A stretch of 64,000 nt of DNA from Sphingobacterium tenebrionis (GTDB lineage Bacteria > Bacteroidota > Bacteroidia > Sphingobacteriales > Sphingobacteriaceae). The stretch lies in assembly GCF_037126265.1 (NCBI RefSeq), contig NZ_JAYLLN010000010.1, positions 15,844 to 79,843 on the forward strand, given 5' to 3'. A program made the translations under genes and the position numbers. Below the pieces are notes generated by a model, which did no database searches, was not told where the DNA came from, and saw nothing but the letters and a program-made list of their open reading frames with translations. Below, piece by piece: positions 16,158 through 24,776 of the stretch (position 1 is the first letter of the stretch; each line of letters opens with the position of its first letter).

Positions 16158-18213
16158 CACTGTCCCTATAATCAGTCCGCTGTATCCTCACCGCATTCAA
16201 AATAGCCAACAAAGCCACCCCTACATCGGCAAATACCGCTTCCCACATGGTCGCTAATCCTCCAGCACCCAACAACAGAACAATCCCCTTAACCACAAAT
16301 GCTAAAATGATATTTTGCCATACAATGGCCTTGGTTTTTTTACCAATTGCAATAGCCATCGGAATCTTACTAGGTCGATCATCCTGAATCACCACATCAG
16401 CAGTTTCTACTGTAGCATCTGATCCCAAGCCCCCCATGGCTATCCCCACATCACTTAAGGCCACAACCGGCGCATCATTGACCCCATCTCCCACAAAAGC
16501 CACTATGGAAGACCTCGATTTTGATTCCTTCAGTTTTTCCACCTTATCCTCTGGCAAGAGATCACCAAAAGCACTATCAATCCCAAGATCCTTGGCCACA
16601 TATTGCACCACCGCATTTTTATCGCCACTTAGCATCGTAGCCCGCACTTTCAAAGCATGCAGTTTTTCTATTGTAGCTTTTGCATCTTCCTTTATCTTAT
16701 CTGCTATCGTTAAATACCCCACATATTCCCCATTCTCCGCAATAGCAATGGTTGTATATACCAAATCATTCAATTCCTTCGGATATTCCACCTGAAATTT
16801 GTCCAACAACTTTACATTACCCACCAGATAAGTTTTGCCATTCACTCTTCCTTTTAATCCATGTCCCGCTATCTCTTCTGCATCTGTTAAGGACAAACCG
16901 TGATTGGGCTCACCAACATATTGGTGGATAGCGGTAGCTGCAGGATGGGTACTTTTGCTTTCCAATAAATTTATAGCCTCCAATATCCCCTGCCTATCCA
17001 ATCCATCTTTAAAAACAACTTCCTGAACCTCAAAAACACCTTCGGTCATGGTACCTGTTTTATCCATGACCACTTCTTCTACAGCGGCCAGGCTATCCAA
17101 GAAGTTTCCACCCTTCACCAATATTCCGTTTCGGCTGGCCGCCCCGATCCCACCAAAATAGCCTAATGGAATGGATATGACCAGAGCACAGGGGCAAGAG
17201 ACCACCAAAAAGATCAATGCTCTATATAACCAATCTTTAAAAACATAATCGGAAACAAATATAGCCGGCAAAAAAGCAATACCAATCGCCAAGAAAACCA
17301 CAATTGGCGTATAGATCTTAGCAAATTTGGAAATAAACAGTTCTGTTGGAGCCTTCTGCGAACTCGCATGTTGCACCATTTCCAATATCTTGCTCAATTT
17401 ACTGTCTTCATAAGCTGCAGAAACCTTTACCTCTGCAACGCTTTTCAGATTGATCATACCGGCAAGCACAGCATCGTTTTTAACTTTTGTATCGGGCTTA
17501 CTTTCTCCAGTCAGCGCTGCGGTATTGAAAGAGGCTTGATCACTTAACAAGATCGCATCCAAGGCTAATTTCTCACCAGGTTTCAGCTGGATGACATCGC
17601 CCACTTGGACATCCGTAGCCTTGACCAGTACGGGATTTCCTTCCCGTATTACTGTAGCTACATCTGGGCGTTGATCCAAAAGACTTTTAATATTCGCTTT
17701 TGCACGGGTTACGGCTAAGGTCTGGAAGGCTTCGCCAACAGCATAGAACAACATTACAGCGACCCCTTCCGGATATTCGCCGATAGCGAAAGCACCCAAT
17801 GTAGCAATTCCCATCAAGAAAAATTCGGAAAAGAAATTTCCCTTTCCGATGCTTTTCACGGCATCCTTCAATACGGGTAATCCAACTGGAATATAAGCCA
17901 ATACATACCATCCTAACCTGATCCATCCCTTAAACCAATCGTTAGCAATGAGGTGGTCCAATGCCAAAGCCGAGAGCAACAAGACTAAACTTAGAATGGC
18001 TGGAAGGAATAGATGGAAAGTAGAACCTTCCATATCATGACTATGGTCATGACCATCATCGTGATCGTGACTATGTTCGTGGCCATCATCATGACTATGT
18101 TTTTTGCTTTTTGAGGATCGCGCTAGAGTAACATCAGCATTTTTATATATCTTATCGGTCTGGTTGCAGATTTCGCAAACACCAGCAGCATTAAATTGAT
18201 GTTTATGTTCCAT
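16150..18213 (-). CDS. Heavy-metal P1B-type ATPase (Zn/Cd/Co class)
   Basis: A 687-aa inner-membrane pump that exports soft divalent metals using ATP. Motifs: TGES (235-238), the transmembrane metal site CPC (340-342), DKTGT (384-388, phosphorylated Asp384), THPAA (the HP motif) and GDGVNDAPV in the hinge. The N-terminus lacks a heavy-metal-associated domain. It has a Cys pair (CEIC, 13-16) and a His/Asp-rich stretch (39-60, repeated HSHD), which may bind Zn2+. The CPC site and His-rich tail favour Zn/Cd/Co over Cu, but specificity is inferred. The last codons and stop lie in a 23-bp tandem repeat. A 16-bp palindrome sits 12 bp upstream of the start. Confidence 0.93.
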   Translation of the reverse strand: MEHKHQFNAAGVCEICNQTDKIYKNADVTLARSSKSKKHSHDDGHEHSHDHDDGHDHSHDMEGSTFHLFLPAILSLVLLLSALALDHLIANDWFKGWIRLGWYVLAYIPVGLPVLKDAVKSIGKGNFFSEFFLMGIATLGAFAIGEYPEGVAVMLFYAVGEAFQTLAVTRAKANIKSLLDQRPDVATVIREGNPVLVKATDVQVGDVIQLKPGEKLALDAILLSDQASFNTAALTGESKPDTKVKNDAVLAGMINLKSVAEVKVSAAYEDSKLSKILEMVQHASSQKAPTELFISKFAKIYTPIVVFLAIGIAFLPAIFVSDYVFKDWLYRALIFLVVSCPCALVISIPLGYFGGIGAASRNGILVKGGNFLDSLAAVEEVVMDKTGTMTEGVFEVQEVVFKDGLDRQGILEAINLLESKSTHPAATAIHQYVGEPNHGLSLTDAEEIAGHGLKGRVNGKTYLVGNVKLLDKFQVEYPKELNDLVYTTIAIAENGEYVGYLTIADKIKEDAKATIEKLHALKVRATMLSGDKNAVVQYVAKDLGIDSAFGDLLPEDKVEKLKESKSRSSIVAFVGDGVNDAPVVALSDVGIAMGGLGSDATVETADVVIQDDRPSKIPMAIAIGKKTKAIVWQNIILAFVVKGIVLLLGAGGLATMWEAVFADVGVALLAILNAVRIQRTDYRDSVK

Positions 18214-18225
18214 TTTTAAATTTAC

Positions 18226-18241
18226 TAACCTTTAAAGGTTA
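18226..18241. promoter_or_regulatory. 16-bp perfect palindrome upstream of the metal ATPase
   Basis: TAACCTTTAAAGGTTA is self-complementary. It lies 12 bp before the ATPase start and about 80 bp before the divergent gene at 18321. Metal-responsive repressors and activators bind dyads of this size, so an operator is plausible. No regulator gene is adjacent. Confidence 0.5.
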
Positions 18242-18320
18242 AAACAACGGATGCTGTAAATGTTTTGTAGATAGTCTTTTTTATGGAAATAATAAGTATA
18301 TAAGTACCTTAGAATTAAAT

Positions 18321-19028
18321 ATGAAAGACATGATGGTAAAGCATTTAATCGGAATAATATTGATTTTTCTGGGGAGCATCTTTGCTGTACAAGCACAATT
18401 GGCAGTAATTAGTAGTCAAGATGGCTATGCAAATGTACGGGCCGAAGGTAATAATAAGGCTAAAGTGATCGATAAGCTCGATAAATTCACTGTCATACTT
18501 TTTGATGAAGAATTTATGCATGAGAAAAAAAATGCAGATTGGATACCTGTTCAATATATAGATCAGAAAAATAGGAACAACCTGGGAAACGGAAATATAG
18601 ATCTAAAGGCTGGATATCTCCATAAATCGCAATTTAAAATAATGGATGCCCTTCCATCGGCCAATCCTCAAGAATTCAAGTTTCTTGTGGAAACACAAAC
18701 TTTCAACATATCGAACAAGAAAATCGAATATTATCCGCAGAGCCAAAGCCCTGTTAAAATAAATGGACAGTTTTACTTTGGTGGAGATTGCGGATTGCCA
18801 AAGACCGAGGTAAAGAGTATGCGCGCTATGTTCAACAAAAAAAACATTCAGGTACCTATGAATTATATATGGGGGATTCTGCATGCAAACAAAAACTACG
18901 AGGCCAAAAAATTTGATGGGCATTATTTTGTAAAGCAGGAAATTGGGGATGGGGGTTGTTTCAGCTTTTTGGTTTGGGAGTTTAGTGATACCGGACTTCA
19001 ACAACGCTTTGTAGGTTGGAATTATTAG
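18321..19028 (+). CDS. Exported SH3-like domain protein
   Basis: A 235-aa protein with a signal peptide (to about residue 26, FAVQAQ). A bacterial SH3-like segment (about 30-100) contains DGYANVRAEGNNKAKVIDKL and a later GYLHKSQF. The C-terminal half is not recognised; it contains GGDCGLPKTE and ends with a Trp-rich strand. SH3b domains often contact cell wall or protein ligands. It is divergent from the metal ATPase and 62 bp before another small exported protein, but no shared function is apparent. An alternative start is Met4 or Met5. Confidence 0.75.
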   Translation: MKDMMVKHLIGIILIFLGSIFAVQAQLAVISSQDGYANVRAEGNNKAKVIDKLDKFTVILFDEEFMHEKKNADWIPVQYIDQKNRNNLGNGNIDLKAGYLHKSQFKIMDALPSANPQEFKFLVETQTFNISNKKIEYYPQSQSPVKINGQFYFGGDCGLPKTEVKSMRAMFNKKNIQVPMNYIWGILHANKNYEAKKFDGHYFVKQEIGDGGCFSFLVWEFSDTGLQQRFVGWNY

Positions 19029-19090
19029 ATAGCCTATAAATATTAATATTTAATAATCAATGAGTTAACTTCCAATTCCTATTTTCCATC

Positions 19091-19783
19091 ATGGAATATT
19101 TAAGGAAAAGGAAGATGTGGGCGATTTTAATTGTCCCTTTCCTATTGCTGTTTTGCCACTGTCGGAAAATCATGGATCCGGAAGAACCTATTTTTGATAT
19201 TAGGAATCTTCCCAACGAAATGAAGTATGATGAGCAAATAAAATTGAACGCCGACCATCATAAAGACCAGATCTTATGGGCATCCTCAGATCCTTTTGTG
19301 GCCATTATAGATGAAAATGGATTTTTGAAAGGTCAGCATATAGGCACAACCACCATCAGCGTAAGTTGGAAAGATAAAATCATAGAAAAGGAATTAACCA
19401 TCACGCCGTATGTGCAAGGGATTCAGGAACCCTTTGTCCATTTTGGAAAATCTATCGCTCGTATTAAAACCTTGATGAAGGTTAAACCAGTTGAGGAAGA
19501 TTTTAGTGCATTATATTATGCCAATCTTTCTGAACATAGCAAATACCTCTATTATTGGTTCAATAGTAGAAACCAACTATTTTTAAGTGGAATAATCTTT
19601 GGCGACCATGATGTTAAGTTATCGAAGATTGCCCACACCTTTTTTGCTGAACGATATCATGTGATGAAGGAAAAAAACAAACGAACCTATTATTTAGATT
19701 CTAAAAGAAATTACTTCATAGTACTGGACATCAATTCCGAAAAACAGCTAGTCGGTTTCTATAATCCTATAAAAGAAGAATGA
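19091..19783 (+). CDS. Small lipoprotein with a bacterial Ig-like (BIG2) segment
   Basis: A 230-aa protein with a hydrophobic N-terminus (residues 9-23) and a lipobox-like LLFC/CHC. A BIG2-type segment follows (about 55-100: ILWASSDPFVAIID, then GFLKGQHIGTTTISVSW). The C-terminal half is unrecognised. It is likely anchored in the envelope. It follows the SH3-like gene on the same strand and may be co-transcribed with it. The gene faces the BON/SH3 cluster, with a terminator between them. Confidence 0.7.
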   Translation: MEYLRKRKMWAILIVPFLLLFCHCRKIMDPEEPIFDIRNLPNEMKYDEQIKLNADHHKDQILWASSDPFVAIIDENGFLKGQHIGTTTISVSWKDKIIEKELTITPYVQGIQEPFVHFGKSIARIKTLMKVKPVEEDFSALYYANLSEHSKYLYYWFNSRNQLFLSGIIFGDHDVKLSKIAHTFFAERYHVMKEKNKRTYYLDSKRNYFIVLDINSEKQLVGFYNPIKEE

Positions 19784-19810
19784 CATTAAACATTGTTAAG
19801 CCAAATAAAT

Positions 19811-19842
19811 AAAAAGCCGTATCAAAAATTTGATACGGCCTC
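19811..19842 (-). terminator. Terminator of the BON/SH3 gene cluster
   Basis: GCCGTATCAAA and TGATACGGC form a strong hairpin (19816-19839). On the minus strand it is followed by TTTTTATTTATTT, so it ends leftward transcripts from 19863. It may also stop the convergent transcript, although the plus-strand T-run is weaker. Confidence 0.85.
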
Positions 19843-19862
19843 TAATCTTTTATTTAAAAAAC

Positions 19863-20285
19863 TTAAGCGATTGGCTCTAAGTATTGTGCATAACAATATC
19901 CTTCTTCGCCATCTTTCGTTCTTACTAACCACCATTGGTCATTAGCGCGGCTGATCAAGGTAATCACCTCATCTTTTGCAGCTTTACCAACAATTGGCTG
20001 ATCAGTACCTGGACCTTTACGGATATTCAAGTTACTGCTTTCCGTGATCACTTTTACTTGTTGTCCTGTAACGGAAGTAGTTACATCGACGTTCATTACG
20101 ACATCTCCTGTAAGGAAATTAGGATCAATCTGGTTGTAAACGTCCCATAACTTATTCTTTACATCGGCATTGGGAGCTGTTCCACGAATCTGTAAAACGC
20201 CATCTTGTTCTGCCACCTGCAAATCTGAAATCCCAGATGCTTTTGCTGTATCTACTAATACTTGATATTTACTTAATAAGCTCAT
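19863..20285 (-). CDS. Cytoplasmic BON plus SH3-domain protein
   Basis: A 140-aa protein without a signal peptide. Residues about 1-72 look like a BON domain (VAEQDGVLQIRGTAPNADVK). Residues about 75-138 are a bacterial SH3 domain (SSNLNIRKGPGTDQPIVG, then WWLVRTKDGEEGYC and AQYLEP). The layout resembles E. coli Kbp/YgaU (BON plus LysM, a cytosolic potassium-binding protein) with SH3 in place of LysM; that parallel is only an inference. It lies 11 bp after the BON lipoprotein gene. Confidence 0.8.
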   Translation of the reverse strand: MSLLSKYQVLVDTAKASGISDLQVAEQDGVLQIRGTAPNADVKNKLWDVYNQIDPNFLTGDVVMNVDVTTSVTGQQVKVITESSNLNIRKGPGTDQPIVGKAAKDEVITLISRANDQWWLVRTKDGEEGYCYAQYLEPIA

Positions 20286-20296
20286 AATAATCTTTT

Positions 20297-20785
20297 TTAT
20301 TTAACTTTTAATGCACTCATGTCAACTCTCTTAGGATTCAAAGCATCTAATCCCATTTTCAAAGCTTGTACACGAGCTTGTTCCAATTCTCCAGTTACCG
20401 TGATGATTCCATCGGCTACAGTAGTCTGTACCGTTGGAAAATCTTTGGTGAACGCTTGAACTTTAGCAGTTAAATCATCGGTGTTCGTGTTCACTTCAAT
20501 CTGTGGTGCATTAACCACGATATTGTTCACTACAGATTTAACGCCTTTGGCATCTGCAGTTTTTGCAGCATCAGCCATTCTTGTTTTTTCCTCTTCAGAA
20601 GAAGCAGTACCTTTCAAGGTAACCACACCGTCTTTTACATCCACCTGAACGTTTGGATTGGATTGAATAGCTGTTTCCACTTTAGCTTTTAAGTCCGCAT
20701 CAGAAATTTTGGACTTACATGCGACTGTTCCTGATACTAATACGGCAGAAACCATCGCCATTGATAAGATTTTTCGTAGGTTCAT
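20297..20785 (-). CDS. Double BON-domain lipoprotein
   Basis: A 162-aa exported protein. The signal peptide ends SGTVACKS (lipobox), followed by two BON domains (about 27-85, LKAKVETAIQ...VKDGVVTLKGTASSEEEK; and about 100-160, VADGIITVTGELEQ). BON domains bind membranes or phospholipids in osmotic and stress proteins such as OsmY. I chose the ATG at 20785 (MNLRKIL) over 20794 because it starts the basic region of the signal peptide. It is followed 11 bp later by the BON-SH3 gene. An envelope-stress role is inferred. Confidence 0.88.
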   Translation of the reverse strand: MNLRKILSMAMVSAVLVSGTVACKSKISDADLKAKVETAIQSNPNVQVDVKDGVVTLKGTASSEEEKTRMADAAKTADAKGVKSVVNNIVVNAPQIEVNTNTDDLTAKVQAFTKDFPTVQTTVADGIITVTGELEQARVQALKMGLDALNPKRVDMSALKVK

Positions 20786-20867
20786 AAAAATCATTGTTTA
20801 TGTAAGTAAATTATACTTAAATCTAAACAAAAAATATCCAAATTGGTTTTAAGAAATTATTATTGTT

Positions 20868-21314
20868 TTATAATAAATTCGTGATCTTGATTTCTTTTCC
20901 ATTGAAGGTCAGGCTGTCCCCTACTTTTTTCCCTAGCAATAGCTTTCCAATGGGAGATTCTTTCGAAATCACCATGACGGTTTCCTGATCGATTTTCATA
21001 GGCCCGATGGAAATGGACAATAAATAATGGAACTGATTTGTAACAACCAAGCTTCCCAAACCCACCAATTTTAAGGGTTCTATAGGTAAATTATGTAAAG
21101 TATCTAAATCCTGTTGGGCCTGTTTCCATTGCTGTTGAAGCCGACTAAGTTCTTGCTGGGCCATTTCTCTGGAGGTTTCATATTTGTCGCCCATGCTGCT
21201 CTTCGTATCGTTGACCAAACTATCATTTGCCGTGTCCATTGCGGCGCTAATGTCGCTTATTCTGCTTTCTGTTTTTTGGATGGCTTCCCGGATCCAAACC
21301 TCTTTTTCTATCAT
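20868..21314 (-). CDS. GreA/GreB-family transcript-cleavage-factor-like protein
   Basis: A 148-aa protein with an N-terminal coiled coil (about 1-75) and a C-terminal FKBP-like domain. The latter has the Gre signature SKESPIGKLLLGKKVGDSL (about 119-137). Gre factors enter the RNA polymerase secondary channel and stimulate cleavage of backtracked RNA. The coiled-coil tip (SSMGDKYETSREM) has acidic residues, but whether they match the catalytic Asp/Glu of GreA cannot be decided by eye. It may therefore act as a Gre-like modulator rather than a true GreA. It lies among stress-type genes on the minus strand. Confidence 0.75.
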   Translation of the reverse strand: MIEKEVWIREAIQKTESRISDISAAMDTANDSLVNDTKSSMGDKYETSREMAQQELSRLQQQWKQAQQDLDTLHNLPIEPLKLVGLGSLVVTNQFHYLLSISIGPMKIDQETVMVISKESPIGKLLLGKKVGDSLTFNGKEIKITNLL

Positions 21315-21340
21315 GAATTCAATATGCTAATAAATAAAAA

Positions 21341-21365
21341 AAACGCCAAATCAGATTTGGCGTTT
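21341..21365 (-). terminator. Terminator downstream of the Ala/Lys-rich lipoprotein gene
   Basis: AAACGCCAAATC and GATTTGGCGTTT form a near-perfect stem (21341-21365). On the minus strand it is followed by a run of T (TTTTTTTTATTTATT). It separates the lipoprotein gene from the Gre-like gene. Confidence 0.88.
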
Positions 21366-21400
21366 CAATTAAAAACTTAATAACCAATTTATATATTAAA

Positions 21401-21910
21401 TTAGTTTTCTAATGCTTCTTTAACGTTTTTAGCTTTTCTTTCTGCTTCGTTAGAAAGTTCTTTTGCTTTATCTGCCGTTCTATCTGCTGCATTTTCGATC
21501 GCATCACCGGTTCTTTGTCCAGCTTCTTTAGTTGCATCGATTGCATTATCTACACCTCTTTCTACTGCTTCAGCAGCATCTCTAGCTGCTTGTTTGGTTT
21601 TTTCCCAAGCAGTCTCCGCATCTGCTACTGCTTTTCTAGCAGCTTCTTCTGCTTGTTTATCACCACTTTTCACAGCTGCATCTAAATCAGCTTGTGCTTT
21701 TTTAAGATTAGCTTCCGCATCAGCAGCTGCTTTATCTGCATCTGCTTTCATGTGAGCAGCGTGATCTTCAGCTGATTCAATGGAATGATCCAATCTTTCT
21801 CCAGCAGTAGTATCACCGTCATGGTTTTTATCCATGGTTGATGTGTTGTTATTACATGCCGAAAAAGAGATAGCACATGCAACAGCCGCTAATAATCCAA
21901 GTTTTTTCAT
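21401..21910 (-). CDS. Ala/Lys/Glu-rich coiled-coil lipoprotein
   Basis: A 169-aa lipoprotein. It starts MKKLGLLAAVACAISFSAC (lipobox FSAC) and continues as one long amphipathic helix with 11-residue-like repeats of Ala, Lys, Asp and Glu (for example ADKAAADAEANLKKAQ and KAKELSNEAERKAK). This composition resembles LEA-like or apolipoprotein-type stress proteins and Lpp-like spacers. The longer frame to 21970 has no signal peptide at its own N-terminus, so Met at 21910 is the start. No enzyme motif is present; an envelope-protective role is inferred. Confidence 0.82.
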   Translation of the reverse strand: MKKLGLLAAVACAISFSACNNNTSTMDKNHDGDTTAGERLDHSIESAEDHAAHMKADADKAAADAEANLKKAQADLDAAVKSGDKQAEEAARKAVADAETAWEKTKQAARDAAEAVERGVDNAIDATKEAGQRTGDAIENAADRTADKAKELSNEAERKAKNVKEALEN

Positions 21911-21983
21911 GTTTGTAAAATTAAATGTTCGTGTGTTTTTGTTTAACATTTTTCTCGGAGGATGTTGCAAAATTTATACCAAA

Positions 21984-22871
21984 TTATGCTTTTCGATAAA
22001 CCGTGCCTTTAGCCGCTTCTAATGTGTTTTTCAATAAGCCGATAATGGTCATTAAACCTACTCCTCCTGGAACTGGTGTAATCCAAGATGCTTTCTTGGA
22101 AACTTCCTCGAAATCAACATCTCCGTACAATTTGAACCCTGATTTTGTTTCTGAAGAGTTTTCTCTGTTTATTCCCACGTCTATGACTATAGCACCTTCT
22201 TTCACCATTTCTGCCGTCACAAAATTCTTGCGACCAATGGCTGCAACAACGATATCCCCTTGAAGAACTTCTTCTTTCAGGTTCTGTGTTCTACTGTGGG
22301 TCAATGTTACTGTACAGTTCCCAGGATTGCTGTTCCTTGCCAATAGAATACTCATCGGAGAGCCTACAATATTGCTACGGCCAACCACCACGGCTTTCAT
22401 GCCTGAGGTATTGATCTGATAATGTTCCAACATCAACATGATCCCGTAAGGAGTAGCAGGGATAAAACAAGGCAGATTACGCTGCATTCTTCCCAGGTTG
22501 ATCGGATGGAATCCATCCACATCTTTTTTATAATCTATAGCTTCAGTAACTTTCTCTGGATCAATATGCTTAGGTAATGGCAATTGAACGATCAATCCAT
22601 CAATGGAATCATCTTGGTTGATCTCGGCAATCTTTGCCAATAACGCTTCCTCGGTAATGCTGTCCTCATAATGTAGGTTGGTAGAATCAAAGCCAACCTG
22701 CTCGCAATTACGCATTTTACTAGCCACATAAGTTTCACTACCCCCATCGTTTCCGACTAGAATAGCAACCAAATGCGGTTTACGACCTAAGGTTTGAGTC
22801 AGCTCAGCAGTTTCTCTTTTGATATCTTCTTTAAGTTTTGCAGAAACTTCTTTTCCGTCCAGTAACTTCAT
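21984..22871 (-). CDS. folD: Bifunctional methylenetetrahydrofolate dehydrogenase/methenyl-THF cyclohydrolase
   Basis: A 295-aa cytosolic enzyme that interconverts 5,10-methylene-THF and 10-formyl-THF using NADP. Family signatures are present: the catalytic Lys region YVASKMRNCEQVG, GLIVQLPLPKHI (substrate site), DVDGFHPINLG, and the dinucleotide site VVVGRSNIVGSP followed by PVPGGVG. I use the ATG at 22871 (MKLLDGK) because the upstream in-frame Met at 22904 would overlap lepA by 8 bp and is not part of the fold. It is 25 bp downstream of lepA and probably co-transcribed. Confidence 0.96.
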   Translation of the reverse strand: MKLLDGKEVSAKLKEDIKRETAELTQTLGRKPHLVAILVGNDGGSETYVASKMRNCEQVGFDSTNLHYEDSITEEALLAKIAEINQDDSIDGLIVQLPLPKHIDPEKVTEAIDYKKDVDGFHPINLGRMQRNLPCFIPATPYGIMLMLEHYQINTSGMKAVVVGRSNIVGSPMSILLARNSNPGNCTVTLTHSRTQNLKEEVLQGDIVVAAIGRKNFVTAEMVKEGAIVIDVGINRENSSETKSGFKLYGDVDFEEVSKKASWITPVPGGVGLMTIIGLLKNTLEAAKGTVYRKA

Positions 22872-22896
22872 GTTATCTATAAAAGGTTGTTGTAAA

Positions 22897-24687
22897 TTAA
22901 TCAAGTTTTAATACCGCCATAAATGCAGATTGTGGAATCTCCACATTACCTACCTGACGCATACGTTTCTTACCCTTTTTCTGTTTTTCCAACAATTTAC
23001 GCTTACGGGAAATATCACCACCATAACATTTGGCAGTTACATCCTTACGTAGGGCAGAAATGGTTTCGCGGGCAATGATCTTGGCTCCGATGGATGCCTG
23101 AATACGGATTTCAAATTGTTGCCTAGGTAATAATTCCTTCAATTTCTCACAGATTTTCTTACCAAAATCGTAGGCATTGCTACGGTGAATCAAGGAGGAT
23201 AGTGCATCTACAGGCTCATCGTTCAAACGAATATCCAATTTAACCAAATCAGATGTTCTATAACCGATCTGATGGTAATCGAATGAAGCATAGCCTTTGG
23301 AAATGGTTTTCAGTTTATCGTAAAAATCGAAAACAATCTCTCCCATTGGCATCTCAAACACCAATTCCACACGATCGGAGGTCAAATATGATTGGTTGAT
23401 GATGGTACCACGTTTTTGGATACAAAGCGACATTACAGGACCAACAAACTCTGCTTTGGTAATGATATTCGCTTTGATATAAGGTTCTTCAATGCTATCC
23501 AATTTACTTGGATCTGGAAGATCAGAAGGGTTATGAACCACCACTTCTTCGTTGTCCTTTGTCAAGAAAGCTTTGTAGGATACGTTGGGCACCGTAGTGA
23601 TCACGGTCATATCGAACTCGCGTTCCAGACGCTCTTGGATGATCTCCATATGGAGCATTCCCAAGAATCCACAACGGAATCCAAATCCCAATGCCGCAGA
23701 TGATTCCGGTTCAAACACCAAGGATGCATCATTCAGTTGCAAGCGATGCATCGATTCACGTAGCTCCTCGTAATCCTCTGTATCCACGGGATATATACCC
23801 GCAAATACCATCGGTTTTACCTCTTCGAAACCTTGGATCGCAGATGCACAAGGACGGTCTTTATGGGTAATGGTATCTCCTACTTTTACCTCGCGGGCTT
23901 CTTTGATCCCCGAAATAATGTAGCCTACATCACCTGTTTTGATAACTTCTTTAGGAACCTGGTTCAGTTTCAAGGTACCTACTTCATCCGCATAATATTC
24001 TTTGCCAGTTGCAACGAACTTTACACGATCGCCTTTACGGATTTCTCCATTTTCTACCTTAAAGTAGGCCATGATACCACGGAAGGAGTTGAATACCGAG
24101 TCAAAGATCAGGGCTTGAAGCGGTCCTTCCGGATCACCAACAGGTGCAGGGATACGCTCAACGATAGCATTTAGGATATCAGGAATACCCAATCCAGTCT
24201 TTCCTGATGCAGGGATGATATCTTCTCTTTTACCGCCTATAAGATCCACGATCTGATCTTTCACTTCCTCTGGCATAGCGCCAGGAAGATCCATTTTATT
24301 TAAGATAGGAATGATTTCTAGGTCATGTTCCAATGCTAGGTATAGATTGGAAATGGTTTGGGCCTGAATCCCTTGTGAAGCATCAACGATTAATAATGCA
24401 CCTTCGCAGGCCGCGATGGAACGGGAAACTTCATAGGAAAAATCCACGTGTCCAGGTGTATCGATCAGGTTAAGGATATACTGTTGACCATCTTTTTGGA
24501 ATTCCATTTGGATAGCATGACTCTTGATCGTAATCCCTCTTTCCCTTTCCAAATCCATATTATCCAACAATTGGGCCTGAGCTTCACGTTGGCTGATGGT
24601 ATTTGTAAACTCTAACAATCTATCGGCCAATGTACTTTTACCGTGGTCAATGTGCGCGATGATACAAAAATTGCGTATTTGCTTCAT
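22897..24687 (-). CDS. lepA: Elongation factor 4 (LepA)
   Basis: A 596-aa ribosome-associated GTPase of usual length for LepA. G motifs: AHIDHGKST (G1), DTPGHVDF (G3), NKMDLP (G4). The C-terminal LepA-specific domain carries YGGDISRKRKLLEKQKKGKK, which distinguishes it from EF-G. It starts MKQIRNFCIIAHIDHGK, as in orthologues. A TAnnTTTG promoter box lies about 30 bp upstream (24717-24724). It leads an operon with folD. Confidence 0.98.
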   Translation of the reverse strand: MKQIRNFCIIAHIDHGKSTLADRLLEFTNTISQREAQAQLLDNMDLERERGITIKSHAIQMEFQKDGQQYILNLIDTPGHVDFSYEVSRSIAACEGALLIVDASQGIQAQTISNLYLALEHDLEIIPILNKMDLPGAMPEEVKDQIVDLIGGKREDIIPASGKTGLGIPDILNAIVERIPAPVGDPEGPLQALIFDSVFNSFRGIMAYFKVENGEIRKGDRVKFVATGKEYYADEVGTLKLNQVPKEVIKTGDVGYIISGIKEAREVKVGDTITHKDRPCASAIQGFEEVKPMVFAGIYPVDTEDYEELRESMHRLQLNDASLVFEPESSAALGFGFRCGFLGMLHMEIIQERLEREFDMTVITTVPNVSYKAFLTKDNEEVVVHNPSDLPDPSKLDSIEEPYIKANIITKAEFVGPVMSLCIQKRGTIINQSYLTSDRVELVFEMPMGEIVFDFYDKLKTISKGYASFDYHQIGYRTSDLVKLDIRLNDEPVDALSSLIHRSNAYDFGKKICEKLKELLPRQQFEIRIQASIGAKIIARETISALRKDVTAKCYGGDISRKRKLLEKQKKGKKRMRQVGNVEIPQSAFMAVLKLD

Positions 24688-24716
24688 ATAGGTGATTATC
24701 CCTTCAAATTAATTCG

Positions 24717-24724
24717 CAAATATA
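24717..24724 (-). promoter_or_regulatory. Bacteroidetes -7 promoter box for lepA
   Basis: TATATTTG on the minus strand matches TAnnTTTG and is 30 bp upstream of the lepA start. The -33 element is not clear. Confidence 0.6.
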
Positions 24725-24776
24725 ATTTTTTTAAACGAGGTTTTCCCCTATTTAAGGCTTCTAATTTCGGAATTAT

